Below, piece by piece: positions 27,373 to 37,490 of a DNA stretch of 64,000 nucleotides. Made by a program: the position numbers and the translations under genes. Source of the stretch: Maricaulis sp. (lineage in GTDB: Bacteria; Pseudomonadota; Alphaproteobacteria; Caulobacterales; Maricaulaceae); assembly GCF_017643475.1 (NCBI RefSeq), contig NZ_JAEPNI010000001.1, positions 124,001 to 188,000 of the forward strand. The letters are read 5' to 3'. Every line of letters starts with the position of its first letter. Within the stretch, counting starts at the first letter, position 1. The notes under the pieces are model-generated. The model made no database searches. It saw nothing but the letters and a program-made list of their open reading frames with translations, and was not told the DNA's origin.

Positions 27373-29805
27373 CTACTCCGTTTCGCCCTCACCCATCGGA
27401 TTCTCTTCCGGCTTCACCCAGCGGTCGAGCCAGTCGATGCTTTCTGCCAGCACGTGCAGCACGCTCTCGCGAGAGCGATAGCCGTGGCTTTCATAGGGCA
27501 GCATGACCAGGCGGGCCGTGCCGGCATTGCCCTTTACAGCCGCGAACATGCGTTCGGACTGCATCGGGAAAGTGCCGGAATTATTGTCCATCTGGCCGTG
27601 GATCATCAGCATCGGCTCGTTGATATCGTCCGCATGCATGAAGGGGCTGAGCTCGAAATAGGTTTCCGGCGCCGCCCAGAAAGTCCGGCGCTCGGCCTGG
27701 AAGCCGAACGGTGTCAGGGTGCGGTTATAGGCACCTGAACGCGCGATACCGGCGCGGAAGATATCCGATGCAGCCAGCAGGTGCGCGGTCATGAAGGCGC
27801 CATAGGAGTGACCGGCAATGGCCAGGCGCTCGCCATCGCCAAAACCCATCTCGACCGTGACATCACGCGCAGCCTCGGCCGACAGGACCAGCTGGTCGAT
27901 GAAAGTGTCATTCACCGTTTCCGGATCATCACCCACGATCGGCATGGTCGCGTTTTCCAGCAGTGCATAACCCTGGGTGACCATGAAGCGCGGGCTGGTG
28001 CCGGCGACACGCGTGAACTCGTAGGGAGAACCGGAAACCTGGCCCGCCGTGGAGGCGTCATTGTATTCCAGCGGATAACCCCAGACGAGCACGGGAAGGG
28101 TGTCGCCTTCCTCGTAATCTGCCGGCAGGTAGAGCGTTGCAGACAGCGGTACGCCGTCCTCGCGCTCATAGGTGATCAGCTGTCGGGAGATGTCATTGAG
28201 CTGCGGGTGCGGGTTTTCGAAGTCGGTGATCTGCTCGACCTCGCCATCGCGGTGCCACCGTACATTCTCCGGCGTGACCGGATCTTCCCAGGAGGTCAGG
28301 AAGGAGGAACCATCGGCCTCGATCGCGCCGATGACTTCCTCATAATTCTCACCGGAATTGCGCCACAACTCCTCGAACTCGAACGTCTCGACACTCATCC
28401 GGCGCAGGAAAGGGCGATCGCCCTCGGGCGTGGCACCGTCACCCGCATAAAGGATATGCCCCTCATGCACGTCGACGACCGTGCGGCCAAATTCGTTGCG
28501 CGTGGTCAGGGGCGTGCCCGGATTGGCGTATTGGTCCTGCAGGCTGCGCTCTTCGGCGAGGCGCGGCTCGGCACCACCCTCTTCAAAATCGATCAACCAG
28601 CGACGGATAACGCGCGTATCACGGTCATATTCGACTGCGAAACCTGTCTCGCCCATATCGGTGAACTGGGTACCGTAATAACGATCCTCGGTGCGGAATA
28701 CCTCACGCGGTTCGCCATTGAACGGCGCTTCCAGCGCCCAGACACTGTCACGTTCTTCAGCCTCGGCGCGCGGGTCACCGCCATCAAGAGCCTCGGCCCA
28801 GGTGAGCTGTGCAGGGTGGCTGTCCTGCCACTCGACGCTGCGGCGGCCTGTGATGACACCACCGATCGGCGTGCTGTCGGCGATCGGCTGTTCGGCGATC
28901 TGGGCAACAAGACGGCCGCGTGTATCCACCACCGTCGTCCGGTCCGCGAAACGCGACCACGGCACCTGGTAGGAGAAGGGGCGTGTCATCTCGCCAACAA
29001 GAATGTAGTCACCGTTCGGGGACGGGTCCGCCATGTAGAAGAGACCGGGCTCGCCGATCATACGCGGACGTCCGCCGTCCGCATCAACCAGCGCCAGCTG
29101 GGACGTTGCCAGCCAGGCAAACAGGTCTGCATCCGGCTGATCCTGCAGAAGGTCCTGATAGGTCCGCACCGGCGCTTCATAACCGGAAGCTTCCTGCGTC
29201 ACCGGGCCAACCGGCACGCGCGGACGCTCCGGCATGGTACCGCGATCCGGATCAACGAGATTGACCAGCAAACGCTCGCCATCCGGCATCCAGCGGAAGG
29301 GCGTGAAGACGGCGTTGAGGCCTTCATCGACGATCTCACGGGCACGACCACGGCGCACATCGAGAACCCACAGCGAAATCTGGTCATTGCGGGTGATGGC
29401 AAAAGCCACTTTCGAACCATCCGGTGACCAGGTCACCCGGGAGATGCCCGCATCATCCGGCAAACGCACATCACGGACTTCCTGGGTATCCAGATCCATG
29501 ATCGACAGGCCGATCACGGTGCGCGGACCATGGCGCCCATTCGTCGCCGCATCCAGGCGCATACCGGCCAGGCGCTCCATCGGACGCGCCATTTCGGAAA
29601 CCGGCGGCAGGGCCTCGCGGTGCATCAACAGGATGGTGTCGCGGGCCGGGGAGAGCGAGCTGAAAGGCGCAGGTGCGGCATCCACGATATCGACAATCTC
29701 CTGCGGTGGCAGGCGATAGGGCTCCTGGGCGACCGCCTGGCCGAGCACCAGAATACCGGCGATCGGGGCCAGGGCGGCCCCGATCAGGTGAGTTTTCTTG
29801 AACAT
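27373..29805 (-). CDS. Secreted S9 family prolyl oligopeptidase
   Basis: The 810-residue protein has a signal peptide (cleavage near AVAQ), a long beta-propeller-like region and a C-terminal alpha/beta-hydrolase. The catalytic serine lies in AGHSYGAFMTAHLL (GxSxG), the aspartate probably in HGQMDNNSGTFPMQS, and the histidine in YESHGYRSRESVLH. It resembles glutamyl/alanyl or dipeptidyl peptidases (S9C), which digest peptides in the periplasm. I chose ATG 29805 because GGGGAG is six bases upstream; ATG 29811 is adjacent to that site. Confidence 0.9.
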   Translation of the reverse strand: MFKKTHLIGAALAPIAGILVLGQAVAQEPYRLPPQEIVDIVDAAPAPFSSLSPARDTILLMHREALPPVSEMARPMERLAGMRLDAATNGRHGPRTVIGLSIMDLDTQEVRDVRLPDDAGISRVTWSPDGSKVAFAITRNDQISLWVLDVRRGRAREIVDEGLNAVFTPFRWMPDGERLLVNLVDPDRGTMPERPRVPVGPVTQEASGYEAPVRTYQDLLQDQPDADLFAWLATSQLALVDADGGRPRMIGEPGLFYMADPSPNGDYILVGEMTRPFSYQVPWSRFADRTTVVDTRGRLVAQIAEQPIADSTPIGGVITGRRSVEWQDSHPAQLTWAEALDGGDPRAEAEERDSVWALEAPFNGEPREVFRTEDRYYGTQFTDMGETGFAVEYDRDTRVIRRWLIDFEEGGAEPRLAEERSLQDQYANPGTPLTTRNEFGRTVVDVHEGHILYAGDGATPEGDRPFLRRMSVETFEFEELWRNSGENYEEVIGAIEADGSSFLTSWEDPVTPENVRWHRDGEVEQITDFENPHPQLNDISRQLITYEREDGVPLSATLYLPADYEEGDTLPVLVWGYPLEYNDASTAGQVSGSPYEFTRVAGTSPRFMVTQGYALLENATMPIVGDDPETVNDTFIDQLVLSAEAARDVTVEMGFGDGERLAIAGHSYGAFMTAHLLAASDIFRAGIARSGAYNRTLTPFGFQAERRTFWAAPETYFELSPFMHADDINEPMLMIHGQMDNNSGTFPMQSERMFAAVKGNAGTARLVMLPYESHGYRSRESVLHVLAESIDWLDRWVKPEENPMGEGETE

Positions 29806-29837
29806 GAGCATCTCCCCAACATGAGTTGGGGGAGAGG

Positions 29838-31046
29838 CTAATGGGTTTGCGGCGCAGGTCGAGCCTTGGTGGATTGCTTTTCTGTAAGCTTTAGGCCCAT
29901 GACCGGACGCAAGAAGGGTATGCGGCGTATAATTTCAAAGCCGACCGCACAGCCACCGGCGGTGATGACCACCAACAAGACGAATTCCGTCCACACGCCC
30001 AGACCCAGGTCTGACAGGGCGTATCCAGCCACAACCGTGATCGTCTGGTGCAGGATGTAATAGGGGAAGATCGCCTCGGTCAGATAACGGCGCACCGGAC
30101 CATCACCGGTCAGATAGATCCGGGCCAGACCGACCAGGCTGAGGATGATCGTCCAGGAAAAGACGATACGACTGATACGGGCCGTCCACAGCCAGGCCTG
30201 GTTCTCAACGGCTGGTTCCCAGTTGGAATAAGTCCAGAAGAGGAAGATTGCGGCCGTCACCGTGATGACGCCGGCCACGGGCAGGATGCGATCGATCGCC
30301 CGCCAGAACCCGTCATTCTTGGCCAGTACATAGCCAAGCAAGACCATGGTGAGCGACCGCGCATGATTGGCCCAGTCATTGAGCAGGTCGTGCGTCGTCG
30401 GGAAGTCCGGTGCCAGGGTGAAACGGATCACCAGCAGCGGAATCAGCGGCACCAGGATCACCAGCGAGGCGGCAAATCCGTTGCTCGCCGTCAGCCGGCC
30501 GGCTGCCAGCATTGCCGAACTGTCCGCCAGACGCCGCAGAAGCGGGAAGAGCGGGGCCAGGAGCAGCGAGTAGACAAACAGATAGACAACGTACCAGAGA
30601 TGGTTCCAGGTCGGCGTATGAATGGACCACGGACCGTCCCACTCAAAGGCATAGCCCCGGTAGAAATTCACCAATCCGGGCGCAATCTCACCGGCCGAAC
30701 GCAATTCCACATAGGTCTGTGGTGCAACCACGACATACATGCCGAACAGGATGACCGGGAAAAGCCGCCAACTGCGATCTGCCGCGAAACGCGCACTGCC
30801 CAGCTTGTCAGACAGAAAACGGATCGCCACACCGGAGACCAGGAAGAGCAAGGGCAGCCGCCAGGGGCTGGACAGCCACATCAACGGCTCCATCGCGTCG
30901 TTTGCGCCCAGGCTCTTGGCGTGCCAGCCCTCCGTGTTGAAGAACATGCCGATGTGGTAAAAGATCAAAAGCCCAAACGCGATGATCCTCAGCCAGTCGA
31001 GATCATATCGCCGTGTGAACTGGGCATTGGGGTTGGCACCGGACAT
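29838..31046 (-). CDS. Acyltransferase-3 family membrane protein
   Basis: The 402-residue protein has about ten transmembrane segments and the family N-terminus RRYDLDWLRIIAFGLLIFYH, with the HTPTWNHLWYVVYLF segment carrying a conserved histidine region. Acyltransferase-3 enzymes O-acylate sugars or glucans at the membrane (for example OpgC-type). The gene is divergent from a LytTR regulator, a pairing seen in related bacteria. AGGAGG ahead of ATG 31046 supports the start. The acceptor is unknown. Confidence 0.85.
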   Translation of the reverse strand: MSGANPNAQFTRRYDLDWLRIIAFGLLIFYHIGMFFNTEGWHAKSLGANDAMEPLMWLSSPWRLPLLFLVSGVAIRFLSDKLGSARFAADRSWRLFPVILFGMYVVVAPQTYVELRSAGEIAPGLVNFYRGYAFEWDGPWSIHTPTWNHLWYVVYLFVYSLLLAPLFPLLRRLADSSAMLAAGRLTASNGFAASLVILVPLIPLLVIRFTLAPDFPTTHDLLNDWANHARSLTMVLLGYVLAKNDGFWRAIDRILPVAGVITVTAAIFLFWTYSNWEPAVENQAWLWTARISRIVFSWTIILSLVGLARIYLTGDGPVRRYLTEAIFPYYILHQTITVVAGYALSDLGLGVWTEFVLLVVITAGGCAVGFEIIRRIPFLRPVMGLKLTEKQSTKARPAPQTH

Positions 31047-31078
31047 TGTTTCCTCCTGGTCAGCACTCTACCCCATCT

Positions 31079-31103
31079 TCTTCGCGGATGTCCCTCGCGA
31101 AGA
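31079..31103. promoter_or_regulatory. Inverted repeat between acyltransferase and LytTR genes
   Basis: TCTTCGCG (31079-31086) and CGCGAAGA (31096-31103) are perfect inverted arms with a nine-base spacer, in the divergent promoter region. It is a candidate operator; the neighbouring LytTR regulator is an obvious but unproven partner. Confidence 0.45.
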
Positions 31104-31230
31104 CGATACGTGTGGGTCCGCAGGTGGCTCTACGGGGCGAGTGACAACGGGTCCGGGACAAGCGGCGGCGAGACGGGACGAACGACAGACACCCGCTTGA
31201 AACCCGCCCGGGCATGGGCATGATCGCGGG

Positions 31231-32088
31231 ATGGAAAACCGCGAATACAATCTTGAACAGGATGCCGAGCGAAGACTGCGCCTGACCGCAATGATTGCGG
31301 TTTTTTCGCTGACCCTGATCATGATGACGCTCAATGCATCCTCTCTGTTGATGGAGGCATCACGAGATGGGCGCGAAATCAATCCGCTTTTCCCCTGGCT
31401 GAGCGAAGGCACCAGCGCCTTTTACATCCTGGTTCTGTTTTTTGGTCTTTTGTGGCTGGAACGCCGCTTCCCGATCGAACGCGGCACATGGCGCCGAAAT
31501 CTTGTCGTGCATGCCGGCGCGGCACTGGTGTGGTCAAGCCTGCACATCCTGGCCATGGGCCTGACACGGGAAGCGATTTACCCGGCCCTGCTAGGCTGGG
31601 ACTACCGGTTTTTCTCCTACCCGGGTCCGTTCGAGGTCTTCCTCTACGAGCTGCGCAAGGACCTCGTGACCTACACACTGCAGCTGATGACGCTAACCGC
31701 TCTGCGCACCATTGAATGGCACCGTATGGAAGCCGCCGCGGCCCGGCGCGATGCGCGCGAAACCCAGCGCCTGACACTGAAATGCGGCGGCAGAATCATG
31801 CATCTGGAAGCGATGAATTTCCTGACGGCGAAGGCGGCCGGGAACTATGTTGAGATCGAATTCCAGACCGGCTCCCACCTCGCCCGCATCACCCTGGCCG
31901 AGCTGCAGAACCAGCTGGTGGAAGCCCGTGTTGATGCGGTTCGCTGCCATCGCTCCTGGCTGGTTAACCGGGCCCAGATCCGGGAAATTCGCCCAACGGG
32001 CGAAGGTGATGTCGAAATCACACTGGACAGTGGCCGGCAAGTGCCGGGAAGCCGACGCTATCGTGATCAACTCAAACGCGCGAACTAG
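31231..32088 (+). CDS. Membrane-anchored LytTR transcriptional regulator
   Basis: The 285-residue protein has an N-terminal membrane region with about four hydrophobic helices (residues about 18-160) and a C-terminal LytTR DNA-binding domain (about 180-283), recognised by LEAMNFLTAKAAGNYVEIEF, VRCHRSWLVN and the final PGSRRYRDQLKRAN. There is no receiver domain, so it probably senses a membrane signal directly. It is divergent from the acyltransferase gene and upstream of the porin. Its target is likely one or both. Confidence 0.87.
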   Translation: MENREYNLEQDAERRLRLTAMIAVFSLTLIMMTLNASSLLMEASRDGREINPLFPWLSEGTSAFYILVLFFGLLWLERRFPIERGTWRRNLVVHAGAALVWSSLHILAMGLTREAIYPALLGWDYRFFSYPGPFEVFLYELRKDLVTYTLQLMTLTALRTIEWHRMEAAAARRDARETQRLTLKCGGRIMHLEAMNFLTAKAAGNYVEIEFQTGSHLARITLAELQNQLVEARVDAVRCHRSWLVNRAQIREIRPTGEGDVEITLDSGRQVPGSRRYRDQLKRAN

Positions 32089-32198
32089 TACCATGCTAAC
32101 TGATTGCACGAGGGCACCCGATCTGGAATACCTGCTTGCATTCCCGGCGGCGGTGGAGGGGGTCCGCGCACCCGCCAATTGACGGACAGGACAGTAAG

Positions 32199-33749
32199 AT
32201 GAACAAGACACTCTTGATCGCGGGTGCAAGCATGCTTGCGCTCAGCCTTTCTTCCGGTGCCGCTCTGGCATCGGATCCGCAAACCGATGCGCGCATCGCC
32301 GAACTGGAAGACCGCATCGCGCAGCTGGAAGAAACCAATCGCCGCCTGCTGGAATATCTGGAAAGCCAGCAACAGCCGCAGGGCGCACCGCATCACTCCG
32401 GCCCCTCCTCACATCATCAACGTTCCCACGCTCCGGCAGCCACGCAGACACCGGCGCCGCAGCAACATGCGTCCCATCACGCTGATCACCATGGCGAGAA
32501 CGCGACAGGCGGTTATGTGGGTCTCAGCTCGGAATACAGCTTCCGCATGCTCGATCACGCCGAAAACGTGAACAATCGCCAACTGATCATGTTGCAGGCG
32601 ATGCAGAATGGCGAGCTGAACAACCGTGTCACCCTGGGCGGTGGCCTGACAGTGCTGGCCAACTACCAGCGCTCCAATTCCGACACCAAGTTTGGTTGGT
32701 TGATGCGCCACCCGACATCCAACAACCAGATTGGCGAAGAAGTATCGGAGTTTGTGGTGCACGCCGCATCGCTGCAAACGACGGCACGCTTCTCCGACAA
32801 TATCACTGGCTATCTGGAACTTCTCTACAACCCGGAGCAGAGCTTTGGCTCGGGCACCATCACCGACCTAAATCGCAACCAGATCCAGATGCGCAAGGCC
32901 TATGTCCTGTTCGGCAATCTGGATGAAACACCTTGGTATGCTGCGATCGGCAAGATGGACACGCCATTCGGCCTGCAGGACACCGTCAGCCCGTTCACCA
33001 ATTCCACCACCTGGCACGCCTTTGCAGGCCTCGCCTATGGTGGCCTGGTTGGCTACTACAATAATGGTTTCCACCTCCGGGCCATGGGCATCCAGGGCGG
33101 TTCCCAATTCCGCGCCCACAACACCTCTGTCCAGGGCACCAATGTTCCGTCCCGCGTGAACAATTTTGCGGTTGATGCGAACTACACGGCAGATCTCGGC
33201 AACGACAACACGCTGCTCGTCGGCGCCAGCTACACGCATGGCTCGACCTATTGCACGGCATTCCCGGTCCTCCACTTCAACCCGTGTGCCGACAACAATC
33301 CAGCCTATTCCGTCTACGGACGCCTGGAAGCCGGTGCCTTCACCCTGCTCGGAGAATTTGCATCCACAACCGATGTCTGGCCGGGTTCGCACAATCCGAA
33401 CGCGCCGCTCAACGTCTTTGAGGCTGTCGAGACCAGTTCCTGGGCACTGGGCGGTCGCTATGACATGGATATCGGGGCGGACAGCCCGCTGGCGTTCTCC
33501 TTCGAGTTCAGCCGTTTCACGGCGGGTGACGAAGGCTCCCCCTGGGAAGACCAGGACCAGTGGGTCGGTGGCCTGTCCTATTTCGCCACGCCGACGGTCA
33601 AACTGTTTGGTGAAGTCATTCACACGGAAGGCTGGGTTCCGCTCAACTTCCTGTCCGGTGGTACGCCGGGCATGCCGATCAATACCACATGGTCGGAAGC
33701 TGACGCCGAGACCGACGTGATCACGGTTGGTGTCCAAGCTGCTTTCTAG
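32199..33749 (+). CDS. Outer-membrane beta-barrel porin with coiled coil and His-rich linker
   Basis: The 516-residue protein has a signal peptide (about residues 1-25), a short coiled coil (30-57; ARIAELEDRIAQLEETNRRL), a histidine-rich linker (65-98, ten His) and a C-terminal barrel (about 105-516) of alternating amphipathic strands ending in the aromatic VQAAF. The layout fits the LbtU-like porin group that includes siderophore and metal porins. The His stretch could bind Zn, Cu or Fe, but this is inference. ATG 32199 is preceded by GGACAGGA. It follows the LytTR gene by 110 bases and has a terminator. Confidence 0.8.
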   Translation: MNKTLLIAGASMLALSLSSGAALASDPQTDARIAELEDRIAQLEETNRRLLEYLESQQQPQGAPHHSGPSSHHQRSHAPAATQTPAPQQHASHHADHHGENATGGYVGLSSEYSFRMLDHAENVNNRQLIMLQAMQNGELNNRVTLGGGLTVLANYQRSNSDTKFGWLMRHPTSNNQIGEEVSEFVVHAASLQTTARFSDNITGYLELLYNPEQSFGSGTITDLNRNQIQMRKAYVLFGNLDETPWYAAIGKMDTPFGLQDTVSPFTNSTTWHAFAGLAYGGLVGYYNNGFHLRAMGIQGGSQFRAHNTSVQGTNVPSRVNNFAVDANYTADLGNDNTLLVGASYTHGSTYCTAFPVLHFNPCADNNPAYSVYGRLEAGAFTLLGEFASTTDVWPGSHNPNAPLNVFEAVETSSWALGGRYDMDIGADSPLAFSFEFSRFTAGDEGSPWEDQDQWVGGLSYFATPTVKLFGEVIHTEGWVPLNFLSGGTPGMPINTTWSEADAETDVITVGVQAAF

Positions 33750-33771
33750 TGCGGCGGGTAGCCGTTTAGCG

Positions 33772-33806
33772 ACCCCCGCCGGATATCTCCGGCGGGGGTT
33801 CTTTTT
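33772..33806 (+). terminator. Terminator after the porin gene
   Basis: ACCCCCGCCGGA (33772-33783) pairs with TCCGGCGGGGGT (33788-33799) around TATC, followed by TCTTTTTG. A typical strong intrinsic terminator 22 bases past the stop. Confidence 0.9.
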
Positions 33807-33814
33807 GCCGCAAA

Positions 33815-33850
33815 GAAAAACCCCGCCAGCATGAGCCAACGGGGTTTTCT
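33815..33850 (-). terminator. Terminator after pnp
   Basis: On the minus strand AAAACCCCG (33840-33848) pairs with CGGGGTTTT (33817-33825), and T-rich sequence follows. It lies about 30 bases past the pnp stop and is separate from the porin terminator. Confidence 0.75.
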
Positions 33851-33879
33851 CAATCCTGAAGCGGAAAGCTGGAAGCGGC

Positions 33880-36018
33880 TTACGCCTCTTCGGAAGCTTC
33901 CTCGTCCTTCTTGACTTCTTCACCAGATTCCTGGTCGACGACCTTCATGGACAGGCGAACCTTGCCACGATCATCAAAGCCGAGAAGCTTCACGAAGACC
34001 TCGTCACCTTCGGAGACGACGTCAGACGGGTGCTTCACACGCTCATTCTTCATCTGAGAGACGTGCACGAGGCCGTCTTTCGGTCCGAAGAAGTTCACGA
34101 AGGCACCAAAGTCCATGACCTTGACGACCTTGCCCTTGTAGATCTGGCCTTCTTCCGGCTCAGCCGTCAGACCGTGGATCCAGTCGCGGGCTGCCTTGAT
34201 CGAAGCTGCATCGGAAGATGCGATCTTGATCACGCCGTCATCATTGATGTCGACCTTGGCACCGGTGGTTTCCACGATCTCGCGGATCACCTTGCCGCCA
34301 GAACCGATAACGTCACGGATCTTGTCGGTCGGGATCTGCATGGTCTCGATACGCGGTGCGAACTCGCCGAGTTCCTCACGCGCCGTGTCGAGCGCCTTGG
34401 CCATCTCGTCAAGGATGTGCATACGCCCACCCTTGGCCTGGTCCAGGGCCGTTTCCATGATCTCCTTGGTGATACCGGCGATCTTGATGTCCATCTGCAG
34501 CGATGTGACACCTTCAGACGTACCGGCAACCTTGAAGTCCATGTCACCGAGGTGATCTTCATCACCCAGGATGTCGGACAGGACAGCAACGCCTTCCGGA
34601 TCCTTGATCAGGCCCATGGCGATACCGGAAACCGGACGCGTGATCGGAACACCCGCATCCATCATGGCCAGGGATGCACCACACACGGTCGCCATGGAGG
34701 ACGAACCGTTGGACTCGGTGATCTCGGACACGAGACGGATGGTGTACGGGAAGTCTTCGGCACCCGGAATAACTGCGCGGACTGCGCGCCATGCCAGCTT
34801 GCCGTGACCGATTTCACGACGGCCCGGAGCCAGGCGGAACGAGGTTTCGCCGACAGAGTAGGGCGGGAAATTGTAGTGGAGCATGAAGCGCTCCTTGTAC
34901 GTTCCCGTCAGATCGTCGATGAACTGCTCGTCGTCACCCGTACCCAGGGTCGCAACGACCATGGCCTGGGTTTCGCCACGCGTGAACAGGGCAGAACCGT
35001 GCGTACGCGGCAGGATACCGGCTTCAGAGACGATGGAGCGAACCTGGTCGAGGGAACGACCGTCGATACGCTTGCCGGTCTTGATGATGCCACCGCGAAC
35101 AACGGAAGCTTCAACAGACTTGAGCACGTCCTTGAGAACGGTCTCTTCGATACCGTCTTGGTTTTCCTCGGTCTGCAGCAGGGCTGCAACAGCCTTTTCC
35201 TTCGCTTCGCCAACCGCAGCGTAACGCTCGGTTTTCTCAACGATGGTGTAAGCCTTGGCGATGTCATCACCGACCAGTTCGCGAACCTTGGCTTCTTCGG
35301 CGGAATGATCTTCCGGCTCGTAGTCCCACGGCTCCTTGGCGGCTTTTTCAGCCAGGCGGATGATGGCGTCGAGCACCGGCTGGAAAGCCTCGTGACCGGC
35401 AACAACCGCACCCAGCATGATTTCCTCGGACAGCTCTTTCGCTTCCGATTCAACCATCATCACGGCGTCAGCCGTACCAGCAACAACGAGGTCGAGATCG
35501 CTCTCGGCCATTTCGTCAACCTGCGGGTTGATGACGTATTCGCCATCGATATAACCAACGCGAGCAGCGCCGATCGGGCCCATGAACGGCAGGCCGGACA
35601 GGCACAGAGCCGCAGATGCGCCAACCATGCCGACAACATCCGGGTCATTTTCCATGTCGTGGGACAGAACCGTGATCATGACCTGGACTTCGTTCTTGAA
35701 GCCTTTCACGAACAGCGGGCGGATCGGACGGTCGATGAGACGAGACGTCAGCGTCTCTTTCTCGGTCGGGCGACCTTCGCGTTTAAAAAAGCCACCAGGA
35801 ATCTTACCGGCGGCGAAGTATTTCTCTTGGTAGTTGACGGTCAGCGGGAAGAAATCAGCCCCCGGCTTGACCTGTTTGACGCCTACGGCGGTGGCGAGAA
35901 CCGTGGTCTCGCCATAGGTCACCATGACCGCGCCGTCTGCCTGTCGGGCGACCCGCCCGGTTTCGATGGTGAGTGGGCGACCCGCCCACTCAATCGTTTC
36001 TTTTTGGATATCGAACAT
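33880..36018 (-). CDS. pnp: Polynucleotide phosphorylase
   Basis: PNPase is the trimeric 3'-5' phosphorolytic exoribonuclease of the RNA degradosome. The 712 residues show two RNase PH domains separated by an alpha domain, a KH domain (near 560-620; [20 protein letters not shown]) and an S1 domain (near 625-695; [20 protein letters not shown]). The tail is acidic ([13 protein letters not shown]). It is the last gene of the rimP-pnp block and follows rpsO. Confidence 0.97.
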   Translation of the reverse strand: MFDIQKETIEWAGRPLTIETGRVARQADGAVMVTYGETTVLATAVGVKQVKPGADFFPLTVNYQEKYFAAGKIPGGFFKREGRPTEKETLTSRLIDRPIRPLFVKGFKNEVQVMITVLSHDMENDPDVVGMVGASAALCLSGLPFMGPIGAARVGYIDGEYVINPQVDEMAESDLDLVVAGTADAVMMVESEAKELSEEIMLGAVVAGHEAFQPVLDAIIRLAEKAAKEPWDYEPEDHSAEEAKVRELVGDDIAKAYTIVEKTERYAAVGEAKEKAVAALLQTEENQDGIEETVLKDVLKSVEASVVRGGIIKTGKRIDGRSLDQVRSIVSEAGILPRTHGSALFTRGETQAMVVATLGTGDDEQFIDDLTGTYKERFMLHYNFPPYSVGETSFRLAPGRREIGHGKLAWRAVRAVIPGAEDFPYTIRLVSEITESNGSSSMATVCGASLAMMDAGVPITRPVSGIAMGLIKDPEGVAVLSDILGDEDHLGDMDFKVAGTSEGVTSLQMDIKIAGITKEIMETALDQAKGGRMHILDEMAKALDTAREELGEFAPRIETMQIPTDKIRDVIGSGGKVIREIVETTGAKVDINDDGVIKIASSDAASIKAARDWIHGLTAEPEEGQIYKGKVVKVMDFGAFVNFFGPKDGLVHVSQMKNERVKHPSDVVSEGDEVFVKLLGFDDRGKVRLSMKVVDQESGEEVKKDEEASEEA

Positions 36019-36047
36019 ATCGTCTTTCGTACGGATAATGTCGCGGA

Positions 36048-36317
36048 TTAGCGGCGCAGACCGAGCTTCTCGATGATTGCCTTGTAACGCGCTTCGTCTT
36101 TCTTCTTCAGATAGTCGAGAAGGCGACGGCGCTGAGAGACCATTTTAAGAAGGCCGCGACGGGAATGGTTGTCCTTCTTGTGGGTCTTGAAGTGTTCGGT
36201 GAGGTTGGAAATACGCTCGGACAGGATAGCAACCTGTACTTCCGGCGAACCGGTATCGGCATTGCCACGGGCGTGTTCAGAAATAAGAGCAGTCTTGCGC
36301 TCAGCTTCAATCGACAT
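36048..36317 (-). CDS. rpsO: 30S ribosomal protein S15
   Basis: The 89-residue basic protein has the S15 pattern: [20 protein letters not shown] and [21 protein letters not shown]15 binds the 16S rRNA three-way junction and orders the central platform. CTAGGAG eight bases before ATG 36317 is a good ribosome binding site. It lies between truB and pnp, the usual order; 29 bases separate it from pnp. Confidence 0.97.
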   Translation of the reverse strand: MSIEAERKTALISEHARGNADTGSPEVQVAILSERISNLTEHFKTHKKDNHSRRGLLKMVSQRRRLLDYLKKKDEARYKAIIEKLGLRR

Positions 36318-36343
36318 CGGGATCTCCTAGTAGTCGTGTGACC

Positions 36344-37300
36344 CTATGGGGTCAGATTAAAAACACGCGAGGGCTGGAACTGCCCGGCCTTCGCTTCGCC
36401 CAGTGCTACTGCGATTCCGTTGTTCTCGGCGAGAACCAGGAAGGTGCAATCCTTGCCCGCAATCGACAGCGGGCGTCGTTGCTCCTTCAGTTCTTGCGCA
36501 ATACGCGGGAGCAGGACGATTGAGCGTCCTTGCTTCAGTTGGAAAGTCTCGTCGTCGGTCACGGCCAGTGCCGGGATGTCGTCCAGCGCGGTCTGAACCG
36601 GGAGCAAGGCTTCCGAAGCGGCGCCCTTATGGGCCATTTCTTCCAGTTCGTCCAGCTTTATGGACTCCTCCTCCAGGAAGGATCCCACCTCGGTCCGGCG
36701 CAGCTCAACAATATGACCTTCTGTATCGAGCGCATGTCCAAGATCACGCGCCAGAGAGCGCACATAGGCGCCCTTGCCACACCGCATCTCGAAAACCGCC
36801 TCATCAGCGCTGCGAACCTCGATAAGCTTCAGGGATTCAATGTAAATCGGGCGCGGCTCAAGCTCCACCGTCTCCCCGTCACGCGCCAGGTCATAGGCAC
36901 GCTCGCCATCGACCTTGATGGCGGAATAGGCCGGCGGGATCTGTTCGATATCGCCGATGAACTGATCAAGCACGGATTCAATATGATCCCGCTCCGGGCG
37001 AACCTCGGACATCGCAATCACCTTGCCCTCTGCATCCAGCGTGTCGGTCCGCTCGCCCCAGCGCACGGTAAAGCGATAGGCCTTCTCACCCTCCATGGCG
37101 AAGGGCACCGTCTTGGTCGCCTCGCCCAGCGCAATCGGCAGGATGCCGGTCGCCAGTGGATCAAGCGTGCCGGCATGACCAGCCTTGTTCGCGTTGAACA
37201 GGCGTCGAACAGCCGAAACCGCCTGCGTGGAGGTCATGTCATACGGTTTGTCGAGGATGACCCAGCCGTGGATCGCCAGGCCCTTTTTGCGTCGCCCCAT
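36344..37300 (-). CDS. truB: tRNA pseudouridine(55) synthase TruB
   Basis: TruB forms pseudouridine at position 55 in the T loop of nearly all tRNAs. The 318-residue protein carries the catalytic aspartate in [20 protein letters not shown] and the N-terminal [19 protein letters not shown] chose ATG 37300 ([12 protein letters not shown]) because homology starts there; the open frame extends 43 codons further upstream without family similarity. It precedes rpsO. Confidence 0.95.
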   Translation of the reverse strand: MGRRKKGLAIHGWVILDKPYDMTSTQAVSAVRRLFNANKAGHAGTLDPLATGILPIALGEATKTVPFAMEGEKAYRFTVRWGERTDTLDAEGKVIAMSEVRPERDHIESVLDQFIGDIEQIPPAYSAIKVDGERAYDLARDGETVELEPRPIYIESLKLIEVRSADEAVFEMRCGKGAYVRSLARDLGHALDTEGHIVELRRTEVGSFLEEESIKLDELEEMAHKGAASEALLPVQTALDDIPALAVTDDETFQLKQGRSIVLLPRIAQELKEQRRPLSIAGKDCTFLVLAENNGIAVALGEAKAGQFQPSRVFNLTP

Positions 37301-37490
37301 GAGGATACCTTTTCTCTTCTGGTTCTCATGCCGGGGATCGGACCCGGCCAAGCAAGTCGCGCTGTTTATTGGATCACGAGGCTGACCGCAAGCGCCTGAG
37401 CCGCTCGGCTGGAAAAAGTCGCCACTCACGGAATCCGGCTTGTTCTGACAAAGCCGGACAGACTAGGAGTTGGAGGCTAGGAGAAACTGT

